A stretch of 64,000 nt of DNA from an uncultured Christensenella sp. (GCA_910577435.1 CAJTLV010000003.1:62001-126000), one strand, 5' to 3'. Shown: positions 37,138 through 46,378, counted from the first letter of the stretch. Notes: generated by a model not told the origin, from the letters alone. Numbers and translations: made by a program.

Positions 37138-38165
37138 TATCTTCTTTCTCCTTCGTCTGCCGCCTGCTCGACGCCCAATATTTTCGCCGCTCTGTTACGG
37201 TCGTCGGCATTGCCGAATTCGAGCCGCAACGCTCCCGACGCGCCTTCCCTGCCCGTGACCAACGCGATGTTGGTAAGATTTATTCCCGCGCGCGCGACTG
37301 TGCCCGTAACGCGCTCGAACTCTCCTATGCGGTCGACAAGATCGACGTACAGCACTTCCCCGCCGAGATCGACGCGGTTGAGCGCAACACGCCGCATTCG
37401 CGCCGCACCCAGATATTCTATCAGTCCGTCGCGATCGGCGGAATTTATCAACGATTGAATTTTACCGAGTTCGTCGATAACGTCCGCTATTCCGTTCGAA
37501 ACGTTATCGCGGTTATTCAGAAACACTTCCGTCCAAAACCGTTCGTCGCTCTGCGCGATGCGCGTAGTGTCCAAAAAACCGCTGCCCGCTATCGGCTGAA
37601 CGCCGTCGAGCGCAGTCGTGACGAGCGCATATGCGACGGCGTGCGGCGTATGCGAATATTTCGCAACCGCGCGGTCGTGATCGTCCGAACGCATATACAG
37701 CGGTATGGCGCCCGTTTTTTCTATCACGCCGCGCACGAAATCGGCGCTTTCGCCCTTTTCGGTAATAACCCAATACGCATTCTCGAACAGATGCTTACGT
37801 GCGCTTTTAATGCCGCCGCGTTCCGTTCCCGCCATCGGATGAGTGCCGACGAAATTCGAGACATAGCCGTCGAAAGGCGATTTTACGGACGCTACGTCGG
37901 CGATAATCACATTATCGCCCACCGCCGCGCGCAAAGACATCAGCGTTTCACTTACTGCGGAAACAGGTACGCACACGAAGATCAATGCGCAATCGGACAT
38001 ATCCGCAGGACACGCAATACGGCAAATGCCGTTAACTTCCGCGTACTCGCAAGCCGATTTGTCCGTATCGTAGCCCAAAATCGCGTAGTCGTCACCGAGC
38101 GACAACGCGATAGAGCCTCCTATAAGACCGAGTCCTATTATTCCTATATTCGTTTTACCGTTCAT
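37137..38165 (-). CDS. tyrA: Prephenate dehydrogenase with C-terminal ACT domain
   Basis: 342 residues. Oxidises prephenate to 4-hydroxyphenylpyruvate, the route to tyrosine. Seen: NAD-binding GLGLIGGSIALSLG (about 10-23), VKSPF, catalytic GTHPMAGTERGG (about 110-121), then a C-terminal ACT domain (about 270-335) that likely mediates tyrosine feedback. No chorismate mutase domain is fused. A GTG ten codons upstream keeps the frame open but lies in the promoter spacer; the ATG at 38165 is chosen. First gene of the aro operon, which reads on through aroC-aroB-aroA-aroE-aroQ-aroK. Confidence 0.93.
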   Translation of the reverse strand: MNGKTNIGIIGLGLIGGSIALSLGDDYAILGYDTDKSACEYAEVNGICRIACPADMSDCALIFVCVPVSAVSETLMSLRAAVGDNVIIADVASVKSPFDGYVSNFVGTHPMAGTERGGIKSARKHLFENAYWVITEKGESADFVRGVIEKTGAIPLYMRSDDHDRAVAKYSHTPHAVAYALVTTALDGVQPIAGSGFLDTTRIAQSDERFWTEVFLNNRDNVSNGIADVIDELGKIQSLINSADRDGLIEYLGAARMRRVALNRVDLGGEVLYVDLVDRIGEFERVTGTVARAGINLTNIALVTGREGASGALRLEFGNADDRNRAAKILGVEQAADEGERR

Positions 38166-38179
38166 TTGCGTCCGATTAC

Positions 38180-38208
38180 ATTCTATCACACGCAATCGGT
38201 AAAATCAA
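38180..38208 (-). promoter_or_regulatory. Predicted promoter of the aromatic operon
   Basis: Minus strand TTGATT (38203-38208), 17-bp spacer, TAGAAT (38180-38185), 14 bases before the tyrA ATG. It predicts a leader of only about seven bases, so no attenuator or T-box can be present. Confidence 0.65.
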
Positions 38209-38221
38209 GCGTTTGCGCTTT

Positions 38222-38917
38222 TTATGCCTGACCGTTGCCGAACATTGCGTCGACTGCGGTAAAAATGGTGTAAGCCACTTTTTCCTGATAACTCGACGTG
38301 ATCAGTTTGCTTTCTTCGGATTTATTAGTCAGAAACCCGCACTCGCAAAGTATGGACGGATAGTCGCTGCAATTGAGTATGTAATAGTCTCCCACCGCCG
38401 CCGTGCGCGGCTTTTCGTTGAGTACGTCGTTAAAGTAATTTTGCACGGTATTGGCGAAATCTCGCCCTACGGTCGCATTGGACGAAAAGAACACCTGCCC
38501 GCCGCTCACGCTTTCGAGCGGATACGAATTGCAGTGAATGCTTATCAAAAGATCCGGCGCGGCGGCGTTGACCTTGTCTTTTCTCGCACGCATATCGTCG
38601 CGTTTGCTGTATTTGATCCCGCCGCTCACCGCACCGGCGTCCGTGCGCGTCATCTCGACGTTATAGCCGTTATCTTTTAGGTATCGCGACAAATACTTGG
38701 CTATAGACAGATTGACGTCGCTTTCCTTAGCGCCGGTAGCAATACCCGTCACTCCGCCGTCCGCACCGCCGTGTCCCGCGTCGATCACAATCGTAATACC
38801 GTTATCCGTCCGCGTCGACGCGATAACGGCAGTCACGCCCGCCGCAAGCGCAACGGCGGCAAGCACGACCGACAAAGCTATTATAATTGTTCTTTTCTTT
38901 ATCGTAATAAACGCCAT
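38222..38917 (-). CDS. cwlD: N-acetylmuramoyl-L-alanine amidase (Amidase_3, CwlD-like)
   Basis: 231 residues. Zinc amidase that cleaves the lactam-precursor bond between MurNAc and L-Ala in peptidoglycan; CwlD acts on the spore cortex. Seen: an N-terminal membrane anchor (about 8-33), then IDAGHGG (45-51, His49), Glu65 in AKESDVN, ISIHCNSYP (126-134, His128) and the catalytic Glu192 in CECGFLTN. The size and single anchor match CwlD (237 in B. subtilis) rather than large autolysins, and the germination protease elsewhere in the window supports sporulation. CwlD assignment is probable, amidase secure. Confidence 0.85.
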   Translation of the reverse strand: MAFITIKKRTIIIALSVVLAAVALAAGVTAVIASTRTDNGITIVIDAGHGGADGGVTGIATGAKESDVNLSIAKYLSRYLKDNGYNVEMTRTDAGAVSGGIKYSKRDDMRARKDKVNAAAPDLLISIHCNSYPLESVSGGQVFFSSNATVGRDFANTVQNYFNDVLNEKPRTAAVGDYYILNCSDYPSILCECGFLTNKSEESKLITSSYQEKVAYTIFTAVDAMFGNGQA

Positions 38918-38956
38918 AGCCGCCGCTCCATCTTAATTTTCGACAAATTACGCACG

Positions 38957-39011
38957 TTTTGCACACCGTTTATGTGCATAATTGTGCATAACTCTGTGCA
39001 TAAGTGCATAA
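38957..39011. promoter_or_regulatory. Cluster of DnaA-box-like 9-mers
   Basis: TTTTGCACA (38957-38965, + strand) and three copies of TTATGCACA on the minus strand (38973-38981, 38983-38991, 38995-39003) all fit the E. coli consensus TTWTNCACA; a fourth minus copy (39003-39011) has one mismatch. Spacing is close to one helical turn. It lies in the 159-base gap between the amidase and the M1 peptidase. A function in DnaA binding is inference. Confidence 0.5.
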
Positions 39012-39076
39012 CTTAAACATTTCGGATATGCCTGTTCTCCGTCTGCCGACAAAAATTCCGCATTCCGAATTCCGCA

Positions 39077-40546
39077 TTATTTCGTCGCGTATAACTTGAC
39101 GTTGCCGCTGAGCCACGAATCGAAAAGTCCGTCTAGCTTACGCTTGGATGATTTTTCGAACGCGCCGATAATATCTTCGGGTTTCGCTATACCGTACTTG
39201 TTTTCTTTATAGTAGTTTTTGAGTCCCTGCTCGAATGCCGCCGTGCCTATCGTGTTGCGCACATCGTCGAACATAAGCGCGCCCTTTACATAGGTCATAT
39301 ACGAATATTCGGTCGCGTTTGCGTACTCGTTAACGGGGCGCGTCATAGACGTGTCTCCGAGTCCGTTATTCTTATACGTTTCGCAGTACAGCATATACGC
39401 AGTCAGAGCGTCGGCGCGTTTGCCGTTGAATGTATAGGAGTATCCCGCGTCGGCGTTCTTTTCATAAAACAACATAGTCGAATATTCGGTAAGCCCCTCG
39501 TCGAGCCACGCATATCGTACCTCGTCGTTGCCTACCGCGCCGTACCACCACTGGTGCGCCGTCTCGTGAACTACAATGTCGTTGTACGCGTCGCCTTTAT
39601 ACGCGTCGGATATCAGCGTCAAACTCGGATACTCCATTCCCCCGTGCAAGAACGCCGTCTGGACTACAGAGTATTCGGGATATGCGTAGTCGCCGAACGT
39701 GTCGCCGAATGTCTTTATTGCCGCTACGGCTATGTTGAGCGCGTTCTCCGGCGCGGCGTCGTTGTAATAGTAATAATTGACTATCGTCGAACCCGCAAGC
39801 CCGCTCACCTTTTCATACTCGCCGAACACCGCCGCAAAATCACGCACGTTGTCGGCTTTTACGGTGTAAGTGCGCGTTTCGCCGGACGGCGTATCGCCCG
39901 TGACGGAACCCGTGAACGCACCGGTGAATTTCGCAGGTACAGTGAAACTTACGCTGTAATCCGACGTTTCGCTGTAAAACGGATCGCCCGTCGAATAGTA
40001 CGGATCGGCAACAAACTCGCCGCCCTCGTACACGCACGCTATCGGATAGAAATTTCCGAGATTGACCGATTTATCGGTGTAGCCGAAACGGTGTTTGACC
40101 TTAGGCAGTTTGACTGTATAATCGATAGTGACGGTAGTGCGCTCGGAAGGATCGAGCGTTTTTCCGAGCGCGACGGTAAGTATATCCTCGTCGCTGCCTG
40201 CCAGCGTCACCTCGCCGCTAATTCCGTCGACGGACACCGATTTGACGTCGACCACGCTGTAACTGCGTCCGCTCGGGTACGCCTCCGCAATATCAGCCGA
40301 CGCTATCGGACAAACCTTTGCGCCCTCGCGGTAAGCGTTGGGGTACATATGGAACCACAGCTCGTCGAGCGGCACGTCGCTGTTATTTACATAGTCGCAC
40401 GTAACGGTCGCCGTCAGAACGTAATCGTCGGACAGCGAAGCCTCGATGGTATATTTGGTGTTCTCTTTGCCGTTATCGGGCGAGCACGCCACAAGCGCCG
40501 TAGACGCCAAACCCGCAAGTAGTAACGCAATCGGTTTTTTTCTCAT
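39077..40546 (-). CDS. M1 family (gluzincin) aminopeptidase lipoprotein
   Basis: 489 residues. Signal peptide with lipobox TALVAC (Cys21), so it is anchored on the outer face. A beta-rich N-terminal domain precedes the gluzincin domain with the exopeptidase-like GGMEYP (302-307), zinc motif HETAHQWWYG (327-336) and WLDEGLTEY (third ligand Glu350), all intact. It likely trims peptides outside the cell. An upstream in-frame ATG lies before AAGGAGCTTTGT; that ribosome site points to the ATG at 40546 as the true start. Alone on its transcript or read through from ddl. Confidence 0.92.
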   Translation of the reverse strand: MRKKPIALLLAGLASTALVACSPDNGKENTKYTIEASLSDDYVLTATVTCDYVNNSDVPLDELWFHMYPNAYREGAKVCPIASADIAEAYPSGRSYSVVDVKSVSVDGISGEVTLAGSDEDILTVALGKTLDPSERTTVTIDYTVKLPKVKHRFGYTDKSVNLGNFYPIACVYEGGEFVADPYYSTGDPFYSETSDYSVSFTVPAKFTGAFTGSVTGDTPSGETRTYTVKADNVRDFAAVFGEYEKVSGLAGSTIVNYYYYNDAAPENALNIAVAAIKTFGDTFGDYAYPEYSVVQTAFLHGGMEYPSLTLISDAYKGDAYNDIVVHETAHQWWYGAVGNDEVRYAWLDEGLTEYSTMLFYEKNADAGYSYTFNGKRADALTAYMLYCETYKNNGLGDTSMTRPVNEYANATEYSYMTYVKGALMFDDVRNTIGTAAFEQGLKNYYKENKYGIAKPEDIIGAFEKSSKRKLDGLFDSWLSGNVKLYATK

Positions 40547-40612
40547 ACAAAGCTCCTTTTTCATACTCGTTTATTGATATGACGGAGCTTTGTCAAAAAT
40601 GCTTAATGCGTG

Positions 40613-40697
40613 ATGTTTAATGCGTAATTATCGCGGCATCGCACTCGGACACTCGATCGAATACGCCGCAATCGATCGTTCTTTACGCATTAAACAT
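40613..40697. repeat. 15-base inverted repeat between ddl and the M1 gene
   Basis: ATGTTTAATGCGTAA (40613-40627) and its exact complement (40683-40697) are 55 bases apart. TTAATGCGT occurs once more at about 40603. TTAAACATTTCGG here (40690-40702) is also found at 39013-39025, on the other side of the M1 gene, in the same orientation. No coding content in the 168-base gap 40547-40714. Confidence 0.6.
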
Positions 40698-40714
40698 TTC
40701 GGTACAACTATTCT

Positions 40715-41788
40715 CTATTTCCCTATTATCGGTTCTATCGGCGTGTACACGCGTTTGAGCTTTTCAAACCTGTTGCGGCGCATAATCGCTATGTCTATAA
40801 GTTCGTCTATCAGCGACGAAAATTTTTTGTCGCCCGCAAACAGCGCGCACGACAGCGAACCCGGTATCGTATTAATTTCGTTGACATACACATCGTCGCC
40901 GAGTACGAGGAAATCGACGCGTGCAACGCCCGAACACCCCACCGCCTCAAACGTCTTTACCGCGAGCGACTTGACTTTTTCTTCCGCCGCCTCGCTTATT
41001 TCCGCAGGAATCTTGTGGCGCGTCGTCTTTACGTCGCCGGAATACTTATCGGCAAACGTCAAAAAGCACTCCCATCCGACCGGTTGTTCGGTGTCGGATA
41101 CCGTGACGTTTTTGCCGTCGCCGAGTACCGCACAATTGACTTCGGTGAAGTTTTCGAGTGCTTTTTCTATAATTACGGTATCGTCCCACTCAAACGCGAT
41201 CCTGAGCGCCGTATAAAGTTCCGTCGAACTTTTGGCGACGGATATTCCGATCGAACTTCCGAGATTGCACGGTTTTACTATTACGGGAAAACCGAACGAT
41301 CCGTTTATCGCCTTAACCGTCACCGACACGTCACGCTCGTACTCGGCGCGTGTGACGGGTATATACGGTGCGACGGCTATTCCCGCGCTTTTGAATATGC
41401 GCTTGGAATACAGCTTGTTCATACCGATCGCGGACGCGAGAACGCCGCTTCCCGTATACGCAATGCCGCACATTTCCAGATAGCCTTGCAGACTGCCGTC
41501 CTCGCCGAGCATTCCGTGCATACACAGCAGAGCCGCATCGATCTTGCACAGCCGCTTGTTCTTCGCGTATAAATACGGCTCGCCTGCGCGTATATGCACG
41601 CGTTTTCCGCCGAATTTGCCGCTTTTTACCGCATTCACGCTGTCGAACTTGTCGCCGGTCCACCAAAGTCCGTCGCCGTCGATATACACGGGCACGCACG
41701 CTCTACCGCACGCAGACAACGCTTGCAGTCCCGTTATTATGCTGATGTCGTGTTCGCACGACCGTCCACCGAAAAATACAACTATCAT
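40715..41788 (-). CDS. ddl: D-alanine--D-alanine ligase
   Basis: 357 residues. ATP-grasp enzyme that joins two D-Ala for peptidoglycan precursors. Seen: FFGGRSCEHDISIITG (5-20), LLCMHGMLGEDGSLQGYLE (Gly-rich family segment), VIVKPCNLGSSIGISVA with the ATP-binding Lys, and YVNEINTIPGSLSCALF near the C-terminus, which carries metal ligands. The dipeptide specificity residue pattern is the normal D-Ala-D-Ala form as far as I can see (no vancomycin-resistance neighbours). A perfect -10 box lies five bases before the ATG. Confidence 0.95.
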   Translation of the reverse strand: MIVVFFGGRSCEHDISIITGLQALSACGRACVPVYIDGDGLWWTGDKFDSVNAVKSGKFGGKRVHIRAGEPYLYAKNKRLCKIDAALLCMHGMLGEDGSLQGYLEMCGIAYTGSGVLASAIGMNKLYSKRIFKSAGIAVAPYIPVTRAEYERDVSVTVKAINGSFGFPVIVKPCNLGSSIGISVAKSSTELYTALRIAFEWDDTVIIEKALENFTEVNCAVLGDGKNVTVSDTEQPVGWECFLTFADKYSGDVKTTRHKIPAEISEAAEEKVKSLAVKTFEAVGCSGVARVDFLVLGDDVYVNEINTIPGSLSCALFAGDKKFSSLIDELIDIAIMRRNRFEKLKRVYTPIEPIIGK

Positions 41789-41793
41789 ACGGT

Positions 41794-41799
41794 ATTATA
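41794..41799 (-). promoter_or_regulatory. -10 box five bases before the ddl start
   Basis: Minus strand TATAAT, then ACCGT and ATG. The -35 region is not consensus at 16-18 bp, so this is weaker than the other promoters, but the position again predicts an mRNA that begins at the start codon. Confidence 0.4.
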
Positions 41800-41880
41800 T
41801 ATGAACCGTGCGATAGCCGTGACACAATTTATAATTCGAAAACCGGGAACGAAATACGAATTCTAAAACCGAAATTTCGA

Positions 41881-42672
41881 TTAAAGGAAATAAAATATGA
41901 AAGTAAGTACGGATATGATCAACAGATACAGCGAGAACCACTTGAAATTCGCTTTCGCGATCAATTTGAGCATTACGCGCACCGCGAAGTATCCCGACGC
42001 GAAAGCGGACAACGCGCCGACTGCTACGCAGAACCAATCTATCTGCGCGAGCGCACCCGCCTGCGCAACGTCGATCACGCTCAACAACAACGAACCGAGT
42101 ATGATGGGAATGCTCATCAAGAACGAGAAAGTCGCCACCTCTTTGCTGTCCGCTCCGGCTACCGTGCCGCCGAAAATCGTAGAACCCGACCGCGAAATGC
42201 CGGGAAACACTCCCGCGCCCTGCATCACGCCCATAGCGATAGCGCTGCCCCAGCCGAGAGGTTTGGGATTTTTATTGCGCTTTGCGACTATCTCGCTTAC
42301 CAGCATTATTACAGCGGTAAACAGGAAGAAAAAGCACAGATACTTTGCCGTAGAGAAATATTCTTCGATATAGTCTTTGCACGTGAATCCGACTATAACG
42401 GCGGGGATGCACGCTACAATGAGCATAAGCAAGCGTTTGAACGGTTTACGGAACAATCCGAGAATATCTTTATACAAAACGAGAACGACCGCGACGAGCG
42501 TACCCGCGTGCACCATTATGTCGAATATCAGATTGAACTGAGACGCGTCGGCGGAATTCAAGCCCATAAGTTCGCGCACCAAAATCAAATGCCCGCTCGA
42601 CGAGACGGGCAAAAACTCGGTAAATCCCTGCACAAGCCCCAGAACCATAGCTTGCCACCACAACATAATCAA
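41881..42672 (-). CDS. uppP: Undecaprenyl-diphosphatase (UppP/BacA)
   Basis: 263 residues, integral membrane. Removes one phosphate from undecaprenyl diphosphate so the lipid carrier can be reused in wall synthesis; confers bacitracin tolerance when raised. Seen: QGFTEFLPVSSSGHL (15-29) and the second active-site loop PGISRSGSTI (about 171-180), with seven to eight hydrophobic helices between and after. The start ATG has CGGAGGCGTTGATT in front. It follows the CapD-like gene by about 55 bases on the same strand. Confidence 0.96.
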   Translation of the reverse strand: MIMLWWQAMVLGLVQGFTEFLPVSSSGHLILVRELMGLNSADASQFNLIFDIMVHAGTLVAVVLVLYKDILGLFRKPFKRLLMLIVACIPAVIVGFTCKDYIEEYFSTAKYLCFFFLFTAVIMLVSEIVAKRNKNPKPLGWGSAIAMGVMQGAGVFPGISRSGSTIFGGTVAGADSKEVATFSFLMSIPIILGSLLLSVIDVAQAGALAQIDWFCVAVGALSAFASGYFAVRVMLKLIAKANFKWFSLYLLIISVLTFIFYFL

Positions 42673-42726
42673 CGCCTCCGACTATGATCTTTCTCTACAT
42701 TAAATCAATATGCCGAAAAGACCGTA

Positions 42727-44829
42727 TTATGCGCTCGCGCGCCTGCTTGTCTTATTTTCGACCGAATTGGATTTCGTTTCCGCGTCGCCGTCAGTATTTT
42801 TCGGCGAAGCGTAAGACGTCATACGCGACTCGGCAAGTGCTGCGCGAAGACTTGCCTCGCGCTCTTTCATAGCCTGTTCACGCGCGGCGGACGGAACTAT
42901 TCCGAACACCTTTTTCTCTACGCCGTTTTCGTCTTCCGCTATCGCAAGCTCCCACAAATCTTTCAGTCCGTTGTCGAACTTCTTGCGGTCTATCTTTTCG
43001 AGCTTGGTCACGAAAATACCCTCGTGAGTCGTTTTATCAACTTGTTCTTTGTCATAACGCAGTTCTTCGAAAAGTTTTTCGCCCGGACGAAGCCCCGAAA
43101 TAACTATTTGAATATCCTGATTGGGTACATAACCGTTAAGCCGTATAAGACTGCACGCAAGGTCGTAGATATACACGGGATCGCCCATATCGAGAACGAA
43201 AACCTCGCCGCTCGACGCGAGTGCGCCCGTTTGCAATACGAGTCTTACGGCTTCGGGTATCGTCATAAAATACCGCTTGATATTTCGGTCGGTGACCGTG
43301 ACCGGTCCGCCGTCGTGTATCTGTTTCAAGAACGTAGGTATTACCGAACCCGACGAGCCGAGAACGTTGCCGAACCTAACCGCCGCCATTTGCATATCGG
43401 AATCGGCGGCACGGGTCTGTACAAGCATTTCGGCAAGCCTCTTGCTCGCACCCATAACGTTTGCGGGATTGACCGCTTTGTCGGTGGATATTAACACGAA
43501 ACGCTTAACGCCCGCTTTTTGGCACTGTTCTATGAGATTTTTCGTACCGAATACGTTGTTCTTTATAGCTTCAGTCGGCGCGATCTCCATCATCGGCACA
43601 TGCTTGTACGCCGCCGCGTGGAACACCGTTTCGGGTTTGTATTTATCGAGTACACTGCCCAGCTTGTCTGCCTCGCGCACCGTGCCCATAATGAGCGTGT
43701 ACCGCGACCTGTCGTACTTTTTGGAAAACTCCTGATCGATATTGAACATTCCGTTTTCGTGCTGATCGAAAATGACGAGATGCTTGCAACCGAAAATGAG
43801 CGCCTGTCGGCACAGTTCCGAGCCTATCGAACCCGCGCCGCCCGTCACCATAACCACCTTGCCCTTGACGGACGCGTCGACGAGATCCTGGCGCACGGTA
43901 AACTCGTCTCTTCCGAGTAGCGACTCGATTTTTATGTCCTGCAAATCGAGCGATGCACCCGTTATCTGCTGTATATCGCTGATCTGCGGCAATACCTTTA
44001 TGGGAACATTGAACCGCGCGATACGCGAATACATCGTTTTGAGCTGGGATTTCGTAAGCGCCGTGATGGCAATGACGAAAATATCGGGCTTGTACATCTC
44101 GACTATCGAATCGACCGTATTAAGACCGCCCGCAACAACGACGCCGCCTATCATTTTTCCGTGCTTGTTGTCGTCGTCGTCGATTAGAGCGACCGGCAAA
44201 TAACCTTCCTGCACGTTGTTCAAGAATCTGTTGAGAAGCGCCGAACCGACGTTGCCCGCGCCGATAATTATAGTGCGCTTGGCCGGCGGCATCGTCGCGT
44301 CTATTACTCTGCCCTGACGCAAATGTTTGAAGTAACGCAACAGAATATTGAAAAACCTGATAAGACCCGTCGACAGCATTGCGTACAACAGGAAAAGCAG
44401 GATGAGCGTCGTCCAAAGATCGACGTCGAACGCCGCGCTCACTACTCCCTTGACTATCAAAAGCAATACAAACGAAACGACATACGACCCGAAAAAGCGC
44501 AGGAACTCGACTCGTCCCGCATACTTCCAAACAACGTTATAGCATTCGAAAAGCGCAAGCAGGCTTATGGGTACGGTGACCATAATAAGCATCAGCGGTA
44601 TTTCGAAGTTATAATAGTTGTTGGGTGTATGAACGCTTATCTTGAAAAATATAGACAGCCGCGCAAGCCAAAAAGACCCGACGACAAATGCCAAGTCCAA
44701 TAAAAACATCAGAATGACGTTTCTGTAACGCGGAAAAAACAGCTTACGAATGTCGTTTTTCGACTTTAAGGGCTTTTTTGCCTTGCTCTTCTCGCCGTTT
44801 TTTTGTTGTTTACTGTTTTTGTCGGACAT
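42727..44829 (-). CDS. CapD/PglF-type membrane NDP-sugar 4,6-dehydratase
   Basis: 700 residues. A basic N-terminal tail, four membrane helices (about 35-165), a Rossmann segment (GAGNVGSALLNRF, 190-202), then a short-chain dehydrogenase domain with VTGGAGSIGSE (328-338). Instead of a YxxxK dyad it has DKAVNPANVMGASKR (450-464), the mark of UDP-GlcNAc 4,6-dehydratases (PglF, FlaA1, CapD). It makes the first intermediate of N-acetylated deoxysugars for surface glycans. The ATG at 44829 has GAGAGGAAAT in front; a longer frame starts 11 codons up. Upstream promoter is consensus. Confidence 0.92.
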   Translation of the reverse strand: MSDKNSKQQKNGEKSKAKKPLKSKNDIRKLFFPRYRNVILMFLLDLAFVVGSFWLARLSIFFKISVHTPNNYYNFEIPLMLIMVTVPISLLALFECYNVVWKYAGRVEFLRFFGSYVVSFVLLLIVKGVVSAAFDVDLWTTLILLFLLYAMLSTGLIRFFNILLRYFKHLRQGRVIDATMPPAKRTIIIGAGNVGSALLNRFLNNVQEGYLPVALIDDDDNKHGKMIGGVVVAGGLNTVDSIVEMYKPDIFVIAITALTKSQLKTMYSRIARFNVPIKVLPQISDIQQITGASLDLQDIKIESLLGRDEFTVRQDLVDASVKGKVVMVTGGAGSIGSELCRQALIFGCKHLVIFDQHENGMFNIDQEFSKKYDRSRYTLIMGTVREADKLGSVLDKYKPETVFHAAAYKHVPMMEIAPTEAIKNNVFGTKNLIEQCQKAGVKRFVLISTDKAVNPANVMGASKRLAEMLVQTRAADSDMQMAAVRFGNVLGSSGSVIPTFLKQIHDGGPVTVTDRNIKRYFMTIPEAVRLVLQTGALASSGEVFVLDMGDPVYIYDLACSLIRLNGYVPNQDIQIVISGLRPGEKLFEELRYDKEQVDKTTHEGIFVTKLEKIDRKKFDNGLKDLWELAIAEDENGVEKKVFGIVPSAAREQAMKEREASLRAALAESRMTSYASPKNTDGDAETKSNSVENKTSRRASA

Positions 44830-44872
44830 ATTTCCTCTCGAAAAACGCATATGATCGCGCATTCTGTTCTAT

Positions 44873-44901
44873 ATAATAGCATTTCGCACAATGCTTGTCA
44901 A
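44873..44901 (-). promoter_or_regulatory. Predicted promoter of the CapD-like gene
   Basis: Minus strand TTGACA (44896-44901), 17-bp spacer, TATTAT (44873-44878), about 37 bases before the GAGAGGAAAT ribosome site. The remaining gap up to 45038 shows no other feature. Confidence 0.7.
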
Positions 44902-45038
44902 TATAAAACCGACGTTTTTGTTATTTTGTCGAAATTTCAGAAAAATATTACATAAAAGAATTACCGATCAAGTGAGCGGACAAAGCCGTCGCATAACTCT
45001 ATCGGAAGTCAGACGAATCGCCGCTGCCGCAGACAAAA

Positions 45039-46325
45039 TCAATCCGATTTACGGTTATTGATATACTTTTTGAATACGGCGAGAGTCTCGTCTATCTTGC
45101 GCGCATCCTCGCACTCGCACATAACGCGGACTTTCGGTTCAGTGCCGGACATTCTGACTATGAGTCTGCCTATGCCCTGAAGCCGAGCGGTATAGTCCTC
45201 GATCATAGCTATCATTTCCTTATCGAACATTATCGACTGGTCGGCATACTCGGCGATAGCCTTTTGCGGAAAGAGGTTGAGTTCCATAAACTCGCCGAGC
45301 TTGCCGCCTTTGTACAGCGTTTTTGTGAGAAACATACTCGACATTATGCCGTCTCCCGTCGTCGCCTGCGGATAAACAATATAGTGTCCGCTCTGCTCGC
45401 CGCCGAGATTGTATCCCTTCTTGAACATAAGATCGCAAATGTACTTGTCGCCTACGGGAGTGCGAACGAGTCTGCGCCCGTCCTTTTCCAACCGACGTTC
45501 CAGCGCCGTATTGGACAGGATCGTTCCGACCACGACATTGTCTTTCAGCGTCATTTCCCGCCCGATGTTGTACAGCACCGAATCGCCGTCCATAATGCGC
45601 CCGTCGAATACGAAAGACAGCCTATCGGCGTCGCCGTCGTATGCAAAGCCGAGTTTATAGTCCGTTCCGACCATCGAGTGCAGTACGTAATCGGGATGCA
45701 GTGCGCCGCAACCGCAGTTTATCTTTTCGCCGCGCAGTTTGAAATTCTCTATCTCGACAGTAGCGCCCAGCCGCTCGAACGCCTGCTTGGCGACGGTTGA
45801 CGCCGCGCCGTAACCGCAATCGAGCCACACTTTTGCACCCGTCATATCGTAATCGACGGTCTCGACAAGATAATCGATATACTGCTTTTGCGCGTCCTCT
45901 ATATCCCCGACCGAGCCGACGGCACGCGACTCCGTAGGATTTTCGATATAATACTCGATACTGCCTTCCTGTTCCTCGCTCAGCTTTACGCCGTTGCCGT
46001 CGAAAATTTTAATTCCGTTGTATTCGGGCGGATTGTGCGATGCGGAAATAACTATTCCGCACAACGCCTTATACTTTATAGCCATTCGCGCAATAGCGGG
46101 CGTCGGCAAAATGCCTACGCGGAGTATTTCCGCACCGCCGCGTTTCAAGCCGCTTATCAGCCCCTCTTCTATTTCGGGACCGGACACGCGGGTGTCGCGC
46201 CCGACTACCACAGCGCCTTTTCCGAAGTATGCGACTATGGCAAGACCGACCTTGTACGCAAGCGCCGCGTCGAGATTGTCGCCGTACTTGCCGCGAATGC
46301 CGTCCGTTCCGAAATATTTACCCAT
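45039..46325 (-). CDS. glmM: Phosphoglucosamine mutase
   Basis: 428 residues. Converts glucosamine 6-phosphate to the 1-phosphate for UDP-GlcNAc. Seen: YFGTDGIRGKYG (4-15), the phosphoserine loop ISASHNPPEYNGIKIF (93-108, Ser96), metal loop DGDADR, and RMSGTEPKVRVM near the C-terminus. Slightly shorter than the usual 445-450. Start ATG has CGGAGGTAAAA in front. It is head to head with the transporter-glmS unit, which makes its substrate, so both share the 187-base region between them. Confidence 0.96.
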   Translation of the reverse strand: MGKYFGTDGIRGKYGDNLDAALAYKVGLAIVAYFGKGAVVVGRDTRVSGPEIEEGLISGLKRGGAEILRVGILPTPAIARMAIKYKALCGIVISASHNPPEYNGIKIFDGNGVKLSEEQEGSIEYYIENPTESRAVGSVGDIEDAQKQYIDYLVETVDYDMTGAKVWLDCGYGAASTVAKQAFERLGATVEIENFKLRGEKINCGCGALHPDYVLHSMVGTDYKLGFAYDGDADRLSFVFDGRIMDGDSVLYNIGREMTLKDNVVVGTILSNTALERRLEKDGRRLVRTPVGDKYICDLMFKKGYNLGGEQSGHYIVYPQATTGDGIMSSMFLTKTLYKGGKLGEFMELNLFPQKAIAEYADQSIMFDKEMIAMIEDYTARLQGIGRLIVRMSGTEPKVRVMCECEDARKIDETLAVFKKYINNRKSD

Positions 46326-46378
46326 TTTTACCTCCGAGTAATATCGTATATGCGTCCGAAAATATTATTTACACAAAA

